The notes: generated from the letters alone by a model not told the origin. Shown: positions 25,759 to 34,666, counted from the stretch's first letter. The stretch: 38,584 nt of DNA from Spirochaetota bacterium (GCA_022709405.1 JAKLIV010000014.1:1-38584); one strand, 5' to 3'. Numbers and translations: made by a program.

Positions 25759-25779
25759 TTCCAGAATATCATTCTGGAA
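25759..25779. promoter_or_regulatory. Right copy of repeated operator-like sequence, perfect palindrome
   Basis: Nine-base arms TTCCAGAAT (25759-25767) and ATTCTGGAA (25771-25779) are separated by ATC. An A-rich run follows. It could also form a small RNA hairpin. The repeat of the same half-site 50 bases upstream favours a protein-binding site. The regulator is unknown. Confidence 0.5.
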
Positions 25780-25990
25780 AAAATCTGCATGCATAAATTC
25801 AAGGTCAACAAAAAATAGTGGACTAATTCATCCTCCTGCAGTCTATGGTCACGATAGGAAACCGCCGCATCTCAGCGCTTCACTTGATGACCGAAGTCAA
25901 ATTCCATGCATCGCATCAGATTTCCGGGCTACAGTGGTTTTTAAACGAAAACATGACAATATACGAAAAAATCATAAACAAGGATTGACA

Positions 25991-27772
25991 ATGGCACAGA
26001 TAAAATTCGACGAAATGGGACTTTCCCGCAATTCCCTGGAAGAAATCCGGAAAAAAGGCTTCGAGGAACCGACCGAGATTCAGGAAAAAATCATCCCGCT
26101 TCTTCTATCGACCGAAAAGGATATCATCGGCCAGGCGCAGACCGGCACGGGCAAGACCGCGGCCTTCGGAATCCCTATTCTCGAAATGATCTCCGAGGAA
26201 AGCCCTCACGTACAGGCGATAATCATCGTGCCCACGCGTGAGCTCGCGCTCCAGGTCTCAGAAGAAATCAACTCGCTGAAAGGATCGAAAAAGGTCCACG
26301 TGGTTCCTGTTTACGGCGGTCAGTCGTACCCCGAGCAGATCCGCAGGCTCAGGGCGGGGGCCGACATCATTGTGGGAACGCCCGGCCGCATACTGGACCA
26401 CCTCGAAAGGAAAAATCTCTCGCTCGACCGGGTTTCATTCGCGGTTCTCGACGAGGCCGACGAAATGCTCAGCATGGGATTCATCGAGGACATCGAAAAA
26501 ATCCTCTCGCGCACCAACCCGGAAAAGCGGACCGCCCTTTTCTCGGCGACGATGCCAGAGCACATCATGAACATCGCGCGTAACTACATGCGCGACTACC
26601 AGATCGCGACCGTGAAGAAGGATACGCTCACGGTCGAGCAGACGGACCAGATATACTTCGAAGTCGCGCCGAACGACAAGTTCGAGTCGCTGTGCAGAAT
26701 CATAGACATCGAGAAGGAATTTTACGGCCTGATCTTCTGCCGCACCAGGGTCGCGGTCGACGAACTTACGACCAGGCTGATAGACCGGGGCTACGAGGCC
26801 GAGAGCATACACGGTGATTTTTCGCAGCAGCAGAGGGAGCGCTGCCTGGACAAATTCAGGAAAAAACATTCGAACATTCTCGTCGCGACCGATGTTGCGG
26901 CCCGCGGCATCGACATATCGGACCTGACCCACGTCATCAACTATTCCCTGCCCCAGGACCCGGAGGCGTACGTGCACCGCATCGGCCGCACCGGCAGGGC
27001 GGGCAAAAAGGGCATCGCCGTCACCTTCATCAGCCCGTCGGAGTTCAGGAAACTCACCGCCATAACCAGGGCGACCGGGAGCGGCATCAGAAAAGAACGT
27101 GTGCCGTCGGTCACGGACATCATGAATGCGAAAAAAGCCAGGATCGCCACGGAACTGCAGCGGCTGATCAGCCATGGAATCCGCAGGGACTTCATCGAAA
27201 CGGCGGTTGTTTTGCTGGGAGGAAACGACCCGCTTGACATCGTCGCGGCCCTTCTCCAGCACTCGTTCATAAACGAATTGAACGCAGAGGGATACAGCGA
27301 GATCAGCGAGGTTTCGATCGACAACAAAGGCACAACGCGCCTGTTCGTGTCGCTTGGCGACAAGGACGGCATCACGCCCAGAAAGCTCGTCAAGCTGATA
27401 CAGAACCAGTCGAAAATTCCGGCCGGGAGAATCAGCGATATCACGGTAAAGGACAACTTTTCATTTCTTACCGTGCCGTTTGATGACGCTGAAACAATAA
27501 TCAGGGATTTCAAGAGCCTTGACCGTGATAACGCCCCGATAATCCGCCCCGCGACCCCCGAGAAGCAGAAGGAACATAAGCCCTTGAAAAAGAACAAGGT
27601 GATCGAACATGTCATCGCCACAGGCGGCCATCCGGGGAGGAACGACAAGAAAGGATTGAAAAAAGAGAGGCCGGCAAAAGCCGGCCGACGCATGGATAAA
27701 AAGACCTCGTGGAAAAAAGAAAAGAAATCCGGGCTGAAGAAGAAAACAATCCGCAAGCAGCGGCCGATGTAG
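25991..27772 (+). CDS. DEAD-box RNA helicase, DeaD/CsdA-like
   Basis: 593 residues from the ATG at 25991, preceded by AAGGA; the upstream open frame from 25328 is not coding. The helicase core holds the Q motif (P-T-E-I-Q), A-Q-T-G-T-G-K-T (49-56), [19 protein letters not shown] (154-157), S-A-T-M-P, V-A-T-D-V-A-A-R-G-I-D and [11 protein letters not shown] DbpA-type RNA-binding domain lies at ~435-510 (L-F-V-S-L-G ... G-R-I-S-D-I-T-V). It is followed by an ~80-residue Lys/Arg-rich tail. This layout matches CsdA/DeaD, which act in ribosome assembly and mRNA turnover, especially in the cold. Its stop abuts that of the convergent sugar kinase. Confidence 0.93.
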   Translation: MAQIKFDEMGLSRNSLEEIRKKGFEEPTEIQEKIIPLLLSTEKDIIGQAQTGTGKTAAFGIPILEMISEESPHVQAIIIVPTRELALQVSEEINSLKGSKKVHVVPVYGGQSYPEQIRRLRAGADIIVGTPGRILDHLERKNLSLDRVSFAVLDEADEMLSMGFIEDIEKILSRTNPEKRTALFSATMPEHIMNIARNYMRDYQIATVKKDTLTVEQTDQIYFEVAPNDKFESLCRIIDIEKEFYGLIFCRTRVAVDELTTRLIDRGYEAESIHGDFSQQQRERCLDKFRKKHSNILVATDVAARGIDISDLTHVINYSLPQDPEAYVHRIGRTGRAGKKGIAVTFISPSEFRKLTAITRATGSGIRKERVPSVTDIMNAKKARIATELQRLISHGIRRDFIETAVVLLGGNDPLDIVAALLQHSFINELNAEGYSEISEVSIDNKGTTRLFVSLGDKDGITPRKLVKLIQNQSKIPAGRISDITVKDNFSFLTVPFDDAETIIRDFKSLDRDNAPIIRPATPEKQKEHKPLKKNKVIEHVIATGGHPGRNDKKGLKKERPAKAGRRMDKKTSWKKEKKSGLKKKTIRKQRPM

Positions 27773-29332
27773 TTATTCCGGGTACCCCGTCTTTTCCTGT
27801 ATTTTTTTGAACAGCGGCCGCAATCTTCCGTAAATGTCCAGGTACACGCCGTGGTAGAGCTCGTTGTAAAGCTTCGTGTGCTCCGCGACCGGCTCGAACA
27901 CCCGGCCCACGCGCGTCATTTCTTTTACCGCAGAAGGAAAATCCGGATGCAGCTTCAGCCCCACGGCCGCATCTATGGCCGCGCCGAGGGCCGAAGTCTC
28001 GAACGTGTGCGGCCGCTCGGCCGGCATGCCGAAAACGTCAGCGGTGATCTGCATGGCCATGTCGCTCTGCGAACCGCCGCCCGAGACCCGGAGCTCCTTC
28101 AGGGGAATGCCGGTGCGCTTCTGCGTGTACTCGGCCCCCTCCCTGAGCGCGTACACCAGGCCCTCGAGGATGGCCCGGTACAGGTATGCGCGGTTGTGCA
28201 CGTCGCCGAACCCGATTATGGATCCCTTGGCGAACACGTCGGTATTGAGGCCCGGAGACCAGTAGGGCTGCAGCATGAGCCCCCTGCATCCCGCCGGGAT
28301 CTTTTCTATCATGGCGTCGAAGAGTTTCTCGGGGATCATTCCCTTCCTGCTGGCGAGCTGCTTTTCCTGCAGTCCGAACTCCTCCCTGAACCAGCTCACC
28401 ATCCAGAACCCGCGGTATATCATGATCTCGGTGTAGTATGAATCCGGGACCGACGCAGGAAACGGCGGCATCTGCGAAAAAAGCTCGACGTATTTTGTCA
28501 TGGTGGTGTTGAAGGTCGCGGTGGTCCCGAAGGAGAGGCAGCCCTTTTCAGGCGTCATGCATCCGGCGCCAAGAATCTCGCAGCCCTTGTCGGTCCCGGC
28601 CGCGATGACCGGAAGCCCTGCAGGGATGCCGGTTTCACGTGACGCCTTTTTGGTCACATATCCGAGAAGGCCCGACGGTTTGACCAGCGCCGGGAGTTTT
28701 TCCCTCTCGATGTTGAAGAGACGCCACTTGATGTCGAACTTTCCGCCCCAGTCATACGTCTTCTTGTCGAACGGCAGGTATCCCACATTGTTGCCGATAG
28801 AATCGGTGAATTCTCCGGTGAGCCGGTGCGTAAAAAAACCCGAGAGCAGCAGGTATTTGTGGGTTTTTTTCCAGATTTCTGGCTGGTGCTGCCTGATCCA
28901 GTTCGCCTCGCAGTTGCGCACGGCCTCGTCCACGGTCCCGTGCAGGCCGACCGCCTTGAGAACCGGACGCACGACATCAGGAACGATCCCGTGCGAATCG
29001 GCTTTTCGCTGGTCAAGCCAGATGATCGCCGGCCGCAGCGGCTTCCCGTCGGCGTCGACATTGATCATGGTCGCGCGCTGGGTCGTCAGTGTCACTGCAG
29101 CGATGCGTTCCTTTGCTTGCGAAGCCAGTTTTAACGCATTCCTGCATGACTGGCACAGCATCTTCCAGTAGTATTCGGGTTCCTGCTCAGCCCATCCCGG
29201 GTTTTCGGAAAAATAGGGCGTGATCGGGGTCTTGACTATATGGCGTATATTACCCTTTACGTCGACCTGGGCAGCCCTGATCGATTGGGTCCCGGCGTCG
29301 ATTGCCAGTATCATTTCATTTTTCTGGTTCAT
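27773..29332 (-). CDS. FGGY-family carbohydrate kinase
   Basis: 519 residues from the ATG at 29332, which follows GGGAGG on the minus strand; an earlier ATG at 29362 is less well placed. The two actin-like halves of the family are seen: I-D-A-G-T-Q-S-I-R (phosphate 1 loop) near residue 10, T-T-Q-R-A-T near 85 and I-I-W-L-D-Q-R near 105. G-T-D-K-G-C-E near 255, F-G-T-T-A-T-F near 280 and the C-terminal S-G-G-G-S-Q-S-D near 430 follow. It phosphorylates a sugar or polyol, but xylulose, glycerol and other substrates cannot be told apart here. No transporter or isomerase is adjacent. There is zero spacing to the convergent helicase stop. Confidence 0.9.
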   Translation of the reverse strand: MNQKNEMILAIDAGTQSIRAAQVDVKGNIRHIVKTPITPYFSENPGWAEQEPEYYWKMLCQSCRNALKLASQAKERIAAVTLTTQRATMINVDADGKPLRPAIIWLDQRKADSHGIVPDVVRPVLKAVGLHGTVDEAVRNCEANWIRQHQPEIWKKTHKYLLLSGFFTHRLTGEFTDSIGNNVGYLPFDKKTYDWGGKFDIKWRLFNIEREKLPALVKPSGLLGYVTKKASRETGIPAGLPVIAAGTDKGCEILGAGCMTPEKGCLSFGTTATFNTTMTKYVELFSQMPPFPASVPDSYYTEIMIYRGFWMVSWFREEFGLQEKQLASRKGMIPEKLFDAMIEKIPAGCRGLMLQPYWSPGLNTDVFAKGSIIGFGDVHNRAYLYRAILEGLVYALREGAEYTQKRTGIPLKELRVSGGGSQSDMAMQITADVFGMPAERPHTFETSALGAAIDAAVGLKLHPDFPSAVKEMTRVGRVFEPVAEHTKLYNELYHGVYLDIYGRLRPLFKKIQEKTGYPE

Positions 29333-29439
29333 GGCAGCCTCCCTGAAATCAATTATATTCATTTTTCCATCGCTGTAAAGTCCAGACGAACTGATATAAG
29401 GGAACCTCTATAAATTACATTTGGGATGTTCCCTTGTGG

Positions 29440-29516
29440 TCGAAGCCTTTTTGCACATCCTGTGCGGCTTCGAGAGCTTGAAAGATGCAAGCCTGCAAGT
29501 TAAGCCAGGATGGCTT
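29440..29516. repeat. Structured intergenic element with stacked hairpins (possible dispersed repeat)
   Basis: TCGAAGCC (29440-29447) pairs with GGCTTCGA (29466-29473), enclosing a nested GCACA/TGTGC stem with a five-T bulge. A second hairpin, AAGCC/GGCTT (~29502-29516), follows before an A run. Variants of ACATCCTG and CCAGGATGG recur across 29421-29560. A 61-codon open frame on the minus strand runs through it but has no ribosome-binding site or protein-like character. It may be a short non-autonomous repeat or an RNA structure; not identified. Confidence 0.45.
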
Positions 29517-29576
29517 GAAAAAAATTGCCATTCGAACATCCTGTTCAGCAGGCACAAACATTTATAAAACAAGATT

Positions 29577-31013
29577 TTATACCCGTTTAACAAGATGAGA
29601 AAGCGGATTCGGCACCCTCGATGTCGATCCCTTCAGTCGGGCCACAACAAATTCATATGACGACACGAGAGGATTTACGGGAACGTAGCTCATGGGGTTC
29701 ACCTTCATCAGGTGAAACATCGCCTCGACCGTCGCGCACAGGTTGTTGCACTCACCGCTCAGGTACACATTCCTGCGGCCGAGCCGGGCAATGAGCCTCC
29801 CGGAGACTTCCTCGATGGCGCAGTGCCCGGCGACAAGAACGCGCCCGCGGATCCCGTCTATCTCTTCCATGTCATGTCCCTTGCCGGCGACAAGGGTCCA
29901 GCCTCCCCTGCCTGCGTTGTCCATGCTCATGGTCTGGAGCACGCACAGCGGATTGTTCAGGCATCCCTCGCGGCATACAAGCTCCCTGCCCCTGATAACC
30001 CTGACGTCATCGGGAAATTTCGGATACAGGTTCCATGGATAATGGCCTTGGGCTGGCATATCGCCGATAAGATCGACGTTTGCCAGGCTTTCAAGGTCTC
30101 CGGACAAGGCGATGTCCTGCTCTCCGCGCACCCCGTCAGACAATCCCCTGTCAATGGCGAGCTTCAGATGCGGTACATCCCCGGGGCCAAGGCCGAAAAT
30201 CCTGCTGCCCACGATATCGGCAGCCACCACGTTTGCGCTCGCGATGAGCACCCTGAACGGCCTGACCTGCTCGTCGGCCAGGGCAGTCGCAAAATAATGG
30301 CCGTGTATCGTGCCTTCAACGCCCTCGATGATCGTTATATCAGGTTTGATATACCCCAGCACGTCCACGAGTTTGGAATGCAGATTGTAGTTGTGGTCAA
30401 AGCCGCGGCTCGGCTGCATGGGAAATCCCCACTGGTTTTTTACGCCAAGCGTCACCACTCCCATCGAATGCGTCTTGAGTTTGGGAACGCTAATATATAA
30501 ATGCCTGTCGCGCTCCCTGATGAGTTTCATGACAGTCGCCGGCATCCGAAAGGAGGCCAGGTCGTATCCATCGGGATCGCCTTCCTCAGCCGGTCTTCTG
30601 CCCGTAAAAGGAAGCGGCTCGCTTTTCTCTTCATCGAGGAATACGGGTATGGCCTCGGTCTGGCGGCAAAGCCTGGTATATCCGGCCGCCCTGAACACAA
30701 GGCGCGTATAGTTGGCCTGGGTTGAATTTTCGAAAAGATAAATTTTTGCCGCACCCATTCGTTTCCAGTAGCGGATAACCGCCCCGAGCACCTCGACCCG
30801 GGTATGGCTGTACGGCTTTGCGTCTACAGCATTCGGCTTGATGTAGACCTCCCTGCTCTCTTTCAGCAGGGAAGCCCCTCCCATCTCGTCGAAAATTGAG
30901 GTCACGGAATCATAAATTTCACGAACGAGATCGTCTCCGAGCGGTTTGAAGCAGGTAAAACTCTCTTTCTGGTGGGGGGATTGCATTCTTTTAACGATAA
31001 CCTTTGTTTTCAT
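29577..31013 (-). CDS. DUF362-family protein
   Basis: 478 residues from the ATG at 31013, preceded by GAGGGT. Near the N-terminus the chain shows V-Y-I-K-P-N and then V-E-V-L-G-A-V-I-R-Y-W-K. Further on it has I-S-V-P-K-L-K-T-H-S-M-G-V-V-T-L-G-V-K-N, which is the DUF362 signature. I-I-E-G-V-E-G and S-A-N-V-V-A-A-D also match. DUF362 proteins are of uncertain function; some are fused to ferredoxin domains, and here the C-terminus has paired cysteines (C-R-E-G-C, C-N-N-L-C) but no full 4Fe-4S motif. A good promoter lies at 31057-31085. A relation to the neighbouring kinase and methyltransferase is not evident. Confidence 0.85.
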   Translation of the reverse strand: MKTKVIVKRMQSPHQKESFTCFKPLGDDLVREIYDSVTSIFDEMGGASLLKESREVYIKPNAVDAKPYSHTRVEVLGAVIRYWKRMGAAKIYLFENSTQANYTRLVFRAAGYTRLCRQTEAIPVFLDEEKSEPLPFTGRRPAEEGDPDGYDLASFRMPATVMKLIRERDRHLYISVPKLKTHSMGVVTLGVKNQWGFPMQPSRGFDHNYNLHSKLVDVLGYIKPDITIIEGVEGTIHGHYFATALADEQVRPFRVLIASANVVAADIVGSRIFGLGPGDVPHLKLAIDRGLSDGVRGEQDIALSGDLESLANVDLIGDMPAQGHYPWNLYPKFPDDVRVIRGRELVCREGCLNNPLCVLQTMSMDNAGRGGWTLVAGKGHDMEEIDGIRGRVLVAGHCAIEEVSGRLIARLGRRNVYLSGECNNLCATVEAMFHLMKVNPMSYVPVNPLVSSYEFVVARLKGSTSRVPNPLSHLVKRV

Positions 31014-31056
31014 GGCTACCCTCATTGTTCGGTGATCCAGTGGTCCGACCAATTAC

Positions 31057-31085
31057 AAATTACAGAAACATTCCTTCCGTGTCAA
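31057..31085 (-). promoter_or_regulatory. Promoter of the DUF362 gene
   Basis: On the minus strand TTGACA (31085-31080), a 17-base spacer and TAATTT (31062-31057) give a start near 31050 and a 5' leader of about 37 bases. It lies between the methyltransferase stop and the DUF362 start, so DUF362 can be transcribed independently. Confidence 0.65.
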
Positions 31086-31095
31086 GATAAATTGC

Positions 31096-31656
31096 TCACC
31101 GCGGACCGCACACGAGCCATCCCGGGGTTTCGCCGGCAATGTCCCACAGACCCGAATCCTGCACTTTTTGTCTTGTCAGTGCGCGCGGCTGGTGGCCGTC
31201 CTCAAGGATGAGCCTGCCGCTTTTTTTGATTATGCGCCGTATCTCCTGTAAAAAACGTGCAGGATCTGCAACCATATGGAACACGTCCAGGGAGTACACC
31301 AGGTCGGCAATCCCGCTTTCAAGGCCGCTTGAATAATCGCGTATAAGCGAGGTCTTTACATTGGCTATGCCGCGTGCGCTCACGAGCCTGTCGACCGATT
31401 CGACTGCAAGCTCATGCAGATCGACCGCATACACCATGCCGCCGGGCCCGACAAGCTCCGCGGCCTTTCGGATGTATCCCCCTGGACCGCAGCCGTAATC
31501 GACAACCGTGTCTCCGGGCTTTATCCCGAACTTTTCGAGTTTCCTGTCCGGATGCAGCAGCGCGTCCCGGATTCTGAAGATCAAAGACATGGCGCGAAAC
31601 GCCATGTCGGGCATGCGGTCCATGCCCGTCCCGCTCAACAGTTTTTTGACAGCCAT
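31096..31656 (-). CDS. Class I SAM-dependent methyltransferase
   Basis: 186 residues. The AdoMet-binding motif V-V-D-Y-G-C-G-P-G-G-Y is at ~52-62. It is followed by Y-A-V-D-L-H (motif II acidic residue), D-L-V-Y-S-L-D-V-F-H-M (motif IV) and a Met/Ala-rich N-terminal helix that probably shapes the substrate pocket. The overall plan resembles UbiE/Methyltransf_11-type small-molecule methylases. The substrate is unknown. GAGAGGGA precedes the start. It is on the same strand as, and upstream of, the DUF362 gene, with about 80 bases between. Confidence 0.85.
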   Translation of the reverse strand: MAVKKLLSGTGMDRMPDMAFRAMSLIFRIRDALLHPDRKLEKFGIKPGDTVVDYGCGPGGYIRKAAELVGPGGMVYAVDLHELAVESVDRLVSARGIANVKTSLIRDYSSGLESGIADLVYSLDVFHMVADPARFLQEIRRIIKKSGRLILEDGHQPRALTRQKVQDSGLWDIAGETPGWLVCGPR

Positions 31657-31729
31657 ATTGTCCCTCTCGCGTTATCCATGATTATAACATATCGCAGATG
31701 CGCGTCAATGCGTATCATCGTTTTTCATG

Positions 31730-31758
31730 TTGACATTTATCGGGACATGGTATTTCTA
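31730..31758 (+). promoter_or_regulatory. Weak promoter candidate upstream of the histidine phosphatase gene
   Basis: TTGACA (31730-31735) is a consensus -35. The matching -10 is poor (TTTCTA at 31753 after 17 bases, or TATTTC after 15). Confidence 0.35.
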
Positions 31759-31808
31759 CTGAAAAAATAATCAGTTAGACTCTGCGGCCGTCTTAAATAT
31801 TGTAAATC

Positions 31809-32456
31809 ATGAAAATACGTAACGACACGACCGAGATCATCGCCGTACGGCACGGCGAGACCGAATGGAACAGGCGCGGGATCCAGCAGGGGCACCTCGA
31901 CAGCACGCTTACCGCAAGAGGTGAGATCCAGGCCCGGCTCGCAGGCCGAAGGCTCGCGCTTGAAAAGATAGACGCCCTTTATTGCAGCGACATCGGAAGG
32001 GCGTGCAGAACGGCCGAAATCATCGGGTCCGAAATCGGCCTCGAACCGGTCAGGGACGAGGGAGTGCGCGAAAGGAACCTCGGCATGATCCAGGGCATGA
32101 CCCTCGACGAATTTCGGCTCAGGCACCCGGAAGAGCACGCGCGATTCATCTCGCGCGACCCCGACTACGCGGTGCCGGGCGGTGAGACCGTCAGGGAACG
32201 CTACGAGAGAAGCGTGGCGTCGGTCGCGCGAATCTCGGCCATGAACAGAGGCAGGAGAATCGTCATCGTCATGCACGGAGGAAACATCGACAGCCTCTTC
32301 CGGCACGCGACCGGATTTCCCCTCGACCGGCCGAGGAATTTTTCGCTTTACAATGCGGCTCTCAACAGATTTCTCATTTCCGGAGACGACTGGTTCCTCC
32401 AGTCGTGGGGAGACATATCGCACCTTCTCACAAACGGCGCGCTCGACGATTACTGA
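31809..32456 (+). CDS. Histidine phosphatase superfamily protein (phosphoglycerate mutase-like)
   Basis: 215 residues. The catalytic R-H-G-E-T-x-W-N motif is at ~15-22 (phospho-His in R-H-G). G-H-L-D-S-T-L-T-A-R-G follows, then the second conserved Arg/Glu region (D-I-G-R-A-C-R-T-A; E-R-N-L-G-M-I-Q-G) and the acid-base His in V-M-H-G-G-N-I-D. This is the cobC/gpmB-like branch, whose members act on sugar phosphates, alpha-ribazole phosphate and others; the substrate is not determined. No clear ribosome-binding site. The Crp-like gene begins 51 bases later on the same strand. Confidence 0.88.
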   Translation: MKIRNDTTEIIAVRHGETEWNRRGIQQGHLDSTLTARGEIQARLAGRRLALEKIDALYCSDIGRACRTAEIIGSEIGLEPVRDEGVRERNLGMIQGMTLDEFRLRHPEEHARFISRDPDYAVPGGETVRERYERSVASVARISAMNRGRRIVIVMHGGNIDSLFRHATGFPLDRPRNFSLYNAALNRFLISGDDWFLQSWGDISHLLTNGALDDY

Positions 32457-32507
32457 CCCTTCGCACCGGTCATTTCATGATGAACATGGAGCCCCTGAAC
32501 AAAAAAA

Positions 32508-33167
32508 ATGAACATGCAGGAAACACTCAAAAAAATCGACTTCTTCAACGGACTGGACCAGGAAGCGCTCACCGCGCTGGCGGCATCGGCAAGAATAACG
32601 AAGCTCGAATCCAGGGAAACCCTGTTCAACGAAGGAATGGATGGGACCTACTTCTATATCCTGATCAGCGGTTCGGTAAGGGTGTTCAAGACGACGATGG
32701 ACGGCAAGGAAACCACGATAAAAATCATCTACCCGGGAGAGTTCTTCGCAGAAGCGGTTCTGTTCGGTAAAAAATTCTACCCCGCCACTGCGGTCGCGAC
32801 CGAGCTGTCCGAGGTCCTCTGCATCCATCGTGAATCGTTCCGCATGATGATAGGAAACGACGGGTCCAGGGACGCCTTCATATCCGCCCTGTTCGACAAG
32901 CTGAGGTTCCTCACCGACCAGATCCACTATCTCAACTCGCATGACGTCGAGGAGCGCTTCTTCATGTTCCTGATAAAAAATTTCGGCAGGCAGTACCGCT
33001 ACGAGATATCGCTTTCGAAAAAAGACATAGCCTCCGCGATCGGCACGATCCCGGAGACTTTCTCGAGGCTGATCCTCAGGCTGACCAGGATGGGCATCAT
33101 CGCATGGAAAAAAAACACCCTTCATGTGAAGGAAGGGTTCTGGGACAATGATATATTTTACGATTAG
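32508..33167 (+). CDS. Crp/Fnr-family transcription regulator (possibly HcpR-like)
   Basis: 219 residues. An N-terminal cyclic-nucleotide-type beta barrel (~10-120) and a long dimer helix (~120-145) lead to a C-terminal winged helix (~165-212). The recognition helix contains E-T-F-S-R (183-187), equivalent to the E-x-x-S-R of Fnr that reads TTGA half-sites. The N-terminus has no Fnr-type cysteine cluster; only Cys105 is present, so an iron-sulfur oxygen sensor is unlikely. Other effectors such as heme/NO are possible. Its 3' neighbour on the other strand is nrfA. A TTGA-N6-TCAA palindrome lies upstream of ndh (36772-36785). The role as a nitrogen-oxide respiration regulator is inferred. Confidence 0.85.
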   Translation: MNMQETLKKIDFFNGLDQEALTALAASARITKLESRETLFNEGMDGTYFYILISGSVRVFKTTMDGKETTIKIIYPGEFFAEAVLFGKKFYPATAVATELSEVLCIHRESFRMMIGNDGSRDAFISALFDKLRFLTDQIHYLNSHDVEERFFMFLIKNFGRQYRYEISLSKKDIASAIGTIPETFSRLILRLTRMGIIAWKKNTLHVKEGFWDNDIFYD

Positions 33168-33193
33168 GCGGCGCCGGAGTACCGGCGCCGCCT
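33166..33193. terminator. Twelve-base perfect hairpin between convergent crp-like gene and nrfA
   Basis: AGGCGGCGCCGG (33166-33177) and CCGGCGCCGCCT (33182-33193) pair perfectly around AGTA. The left arm begins in the stop codon of the regulator and the right arm ends six bases before the nrfA stop. T runs are poor on both sides, but the position and stability suggest a shared transcription stop. Confidence 0.65.
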
Positions 33194-33199
33194 GTTGGT

Positions 33200-34666
33200 T
33201 TATGGCAACTGCGAGAAAAGCTTCTGCAGCCCGAACGGGTCCTTTACTTCCTGTTCTTTTCTGAAACGCAGCTTCTTGGCCCCCCGGTTGTTCAGGTACT
33301 TCTGCAGCTCGAGCTCGACCTTCTCCGGGACCGAAACCCCGGCCCGCGCGAGCGCCTGCCTGAGCAGGGCCTCTGATTTCGACGCGAACGCAACCGAATC
33401 CCCGAGCACCCGGCCCGCCTCGGACGGATTGTGAAAACCGGTCGAATTCTCGGCGCTTATGAACACCAGCCGCAAAAACGCGTTCTTGTACATTTCAACG
33501 GCCTTCGCGTACAGCCCTGCGTCGATCATCCTCCCCCTGCCCTTCTCGACGTTGGCCATCTCGATGAGCTTGGCTGCGCCGGCGGTCGCGTACCCGGCCC
33601 TGTTCAGCATCGAGGCGGTGCGGTCCTGAACGGCTCCGACCTGTTTTTTCAGCCATGCCGAGGATTCGGTATGGCACTGGGCGCACGCCTTCATCTCGGT
33701 CTTGAGCGGGCTGGTCACGTTATGGTCGGATATCTTGTACGAGCCGCTCCTCGTGTACGGCATATGACAGTCTGCGCACGCGACGGCCGCGTTGAAATGC
33801 GTGCTGTTGTTGGTGAAAAATTCGAACTCGGGATGACGGATGTACGGCATATCGAGCCCGGTCACGCTCTGTTTCCATTCGATACGCCTGAAATCGGAGA
33901 GAAGGTCCCTGATGATGTTTTCAATGGGAATGCCCCCCCATTTGCTTCCGGTCCAGGGCGGCATGACGTCGCCCGATACTTTCTTGTCCCGGTCCCTGGG
34001 CACATAGTAGGTTATGTGACACTGCGCGCAGGCGATCGTACGAAGCTCCTGCCGGCTGAACTTGTCCTTGCCAAGCATCGCCAGGCCGCGATCCAGATGC
34101 GGCTTGTTCGGGCGAAGACCCATGTCGGACTGTTTGTGGCAATCGATGCACGCAGGGCCCGTCCTGCGCATTTTTTCGGGCAGCATGTTCACCGCGTCCA
34201 TAAACGGCGCCTTGAGATATTTCATGCCGTATTTTTCGGTGTAGGTCTTGTGAAACGGGCTCTTGCACGCGAGGCAGACGCCCCCGGGCTTTGTGCGGGA
34301 CTGGTCGATCTCTATCTGGTCGGTCACGGCGTAATAATGTCCGCGCGGCTCGTTGTACTCGATCCCGAATCCCCATCCATTATACAGCAACGCGGAAAAC
34401 GGATACTCGCTCAACCGGTCGTACACGATTTCATCCTCGTCCCAGCCGCGCCGGTACACGCTCGAGCTTTCCGGTTTCGGGTCGCGGGTTTTCAGCCACG
34501 ATTCATAGTGCAGGGGATAGACCTTGCCCCACTCCTCAGGATCAAACTCGGTCTCGGGTATGCCGCCGACCCTGACCGGCTCCGGCTTCTGGGGCGCGCA
34601 CGCCCAGAACGCGGCGCAGATGACCGCGACAGCGGCCGAAATCAGCAATGCTTTTTTTTTCGTCAT
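33200..34666 (-). CDS. nrfA: Ammonia-forming cytochrome c nitrite reductase, catalytic subunit
   Basis: 488 residues. It reduces nitrite to ammonium with six electrons in the periplasm. The catalytic heme motif is C-L-A-C-K, the lysine-ligated form diagnostic of NrfA. Four further CxxCH motifs follow (C-I-D-C-H, C-A-Q-C-H, C-A-D-C-H, C-A-Q-C-H), giving five hemes as usual. The N-terminal signal ends in A-F-W-A-C; the Cys might be lipid-modified, but the lipobox is off consensus. GAGGAG precedes the start. The upstream nrfH is 19 bases away and co-transcribed. Electrons come from the quinol pool via NrfH, which the type-II NADH dehydrogenase next door could feed. Confidence 0.96.
   Translation of the reverse strand: MTKKKALLISAAVAVICAAFWACAPQKPEPVRVGGIPETEFDPEEWGKVYPLHYESWLKTRDPKPESSSVYRRGWDEDEIVYDRLSEYPFSALLYNGWGFGIEYNEPRGHYYAVTDQIEIDQSRTKPGGVCLACKSPFHKTYTEKYGMKYLKAPFMDAVNMLPEKMRRTGPACIDCHKQSDMGLRPNKPHLDRGLAMLGKDKFSRQELRTIACAQCHITYYVPRDRDKKVSGDVMPPWTGSKWGGIPIENIIRDLLSDFRRIEWKQSVTGLDMPYIRHPEFEFFTNNSTHFNAAVACADCHMPYTRSGSYKISDHNVTSPLKTEMKACAQCHTESSAWLKKQVGAVQDRTASMLNRAGYATAGAAKLIEMANVEKGRGRMIDAGLYAKAVEMYKNAFLRLVFISAENSTGFHNPSEAGRVLGDSVAFASKSEALLRQALARAGVSVPEKVELELQKYLNNRGAKKLRFRKEQEVKDPFGLQKLFSQLP

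Larger units (their letters stand above)
25594..25990. other. 397-base leader/promoter region between radical SAM gene and deaD-like gene
   Basis: No credible gene. It holds two related palindromic sites (25710-25728 and 25759-25779). Beyond them about 200 bases would form a long untranslated leader for the helicase gene. Long leaders are common in cold-responsive helicase genes, but no specific motif was recognised. The open frame running through here from 25328 is non-coding. Confidence 0.5.

Noticed and set aside
25328..25990. Upstream extension of the DeaD-like helicase
   Set aside because: It runs antisense to the radical SAM gene and through a palindrome-rich spacer; the family N-terminus begins at 25991.
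29408..29593. 61-codon minus-strand frame
   Set aside because: No ribosome-binding site, and it is built across hairpins and repeated words; treated as part of the structured element.
32508..33167. Fnr identity for the Crp-like regulator
   Set aside because: The N-terminal cysteine cluster needed for the oxygen-sensing iron-sulfur centre is absent.
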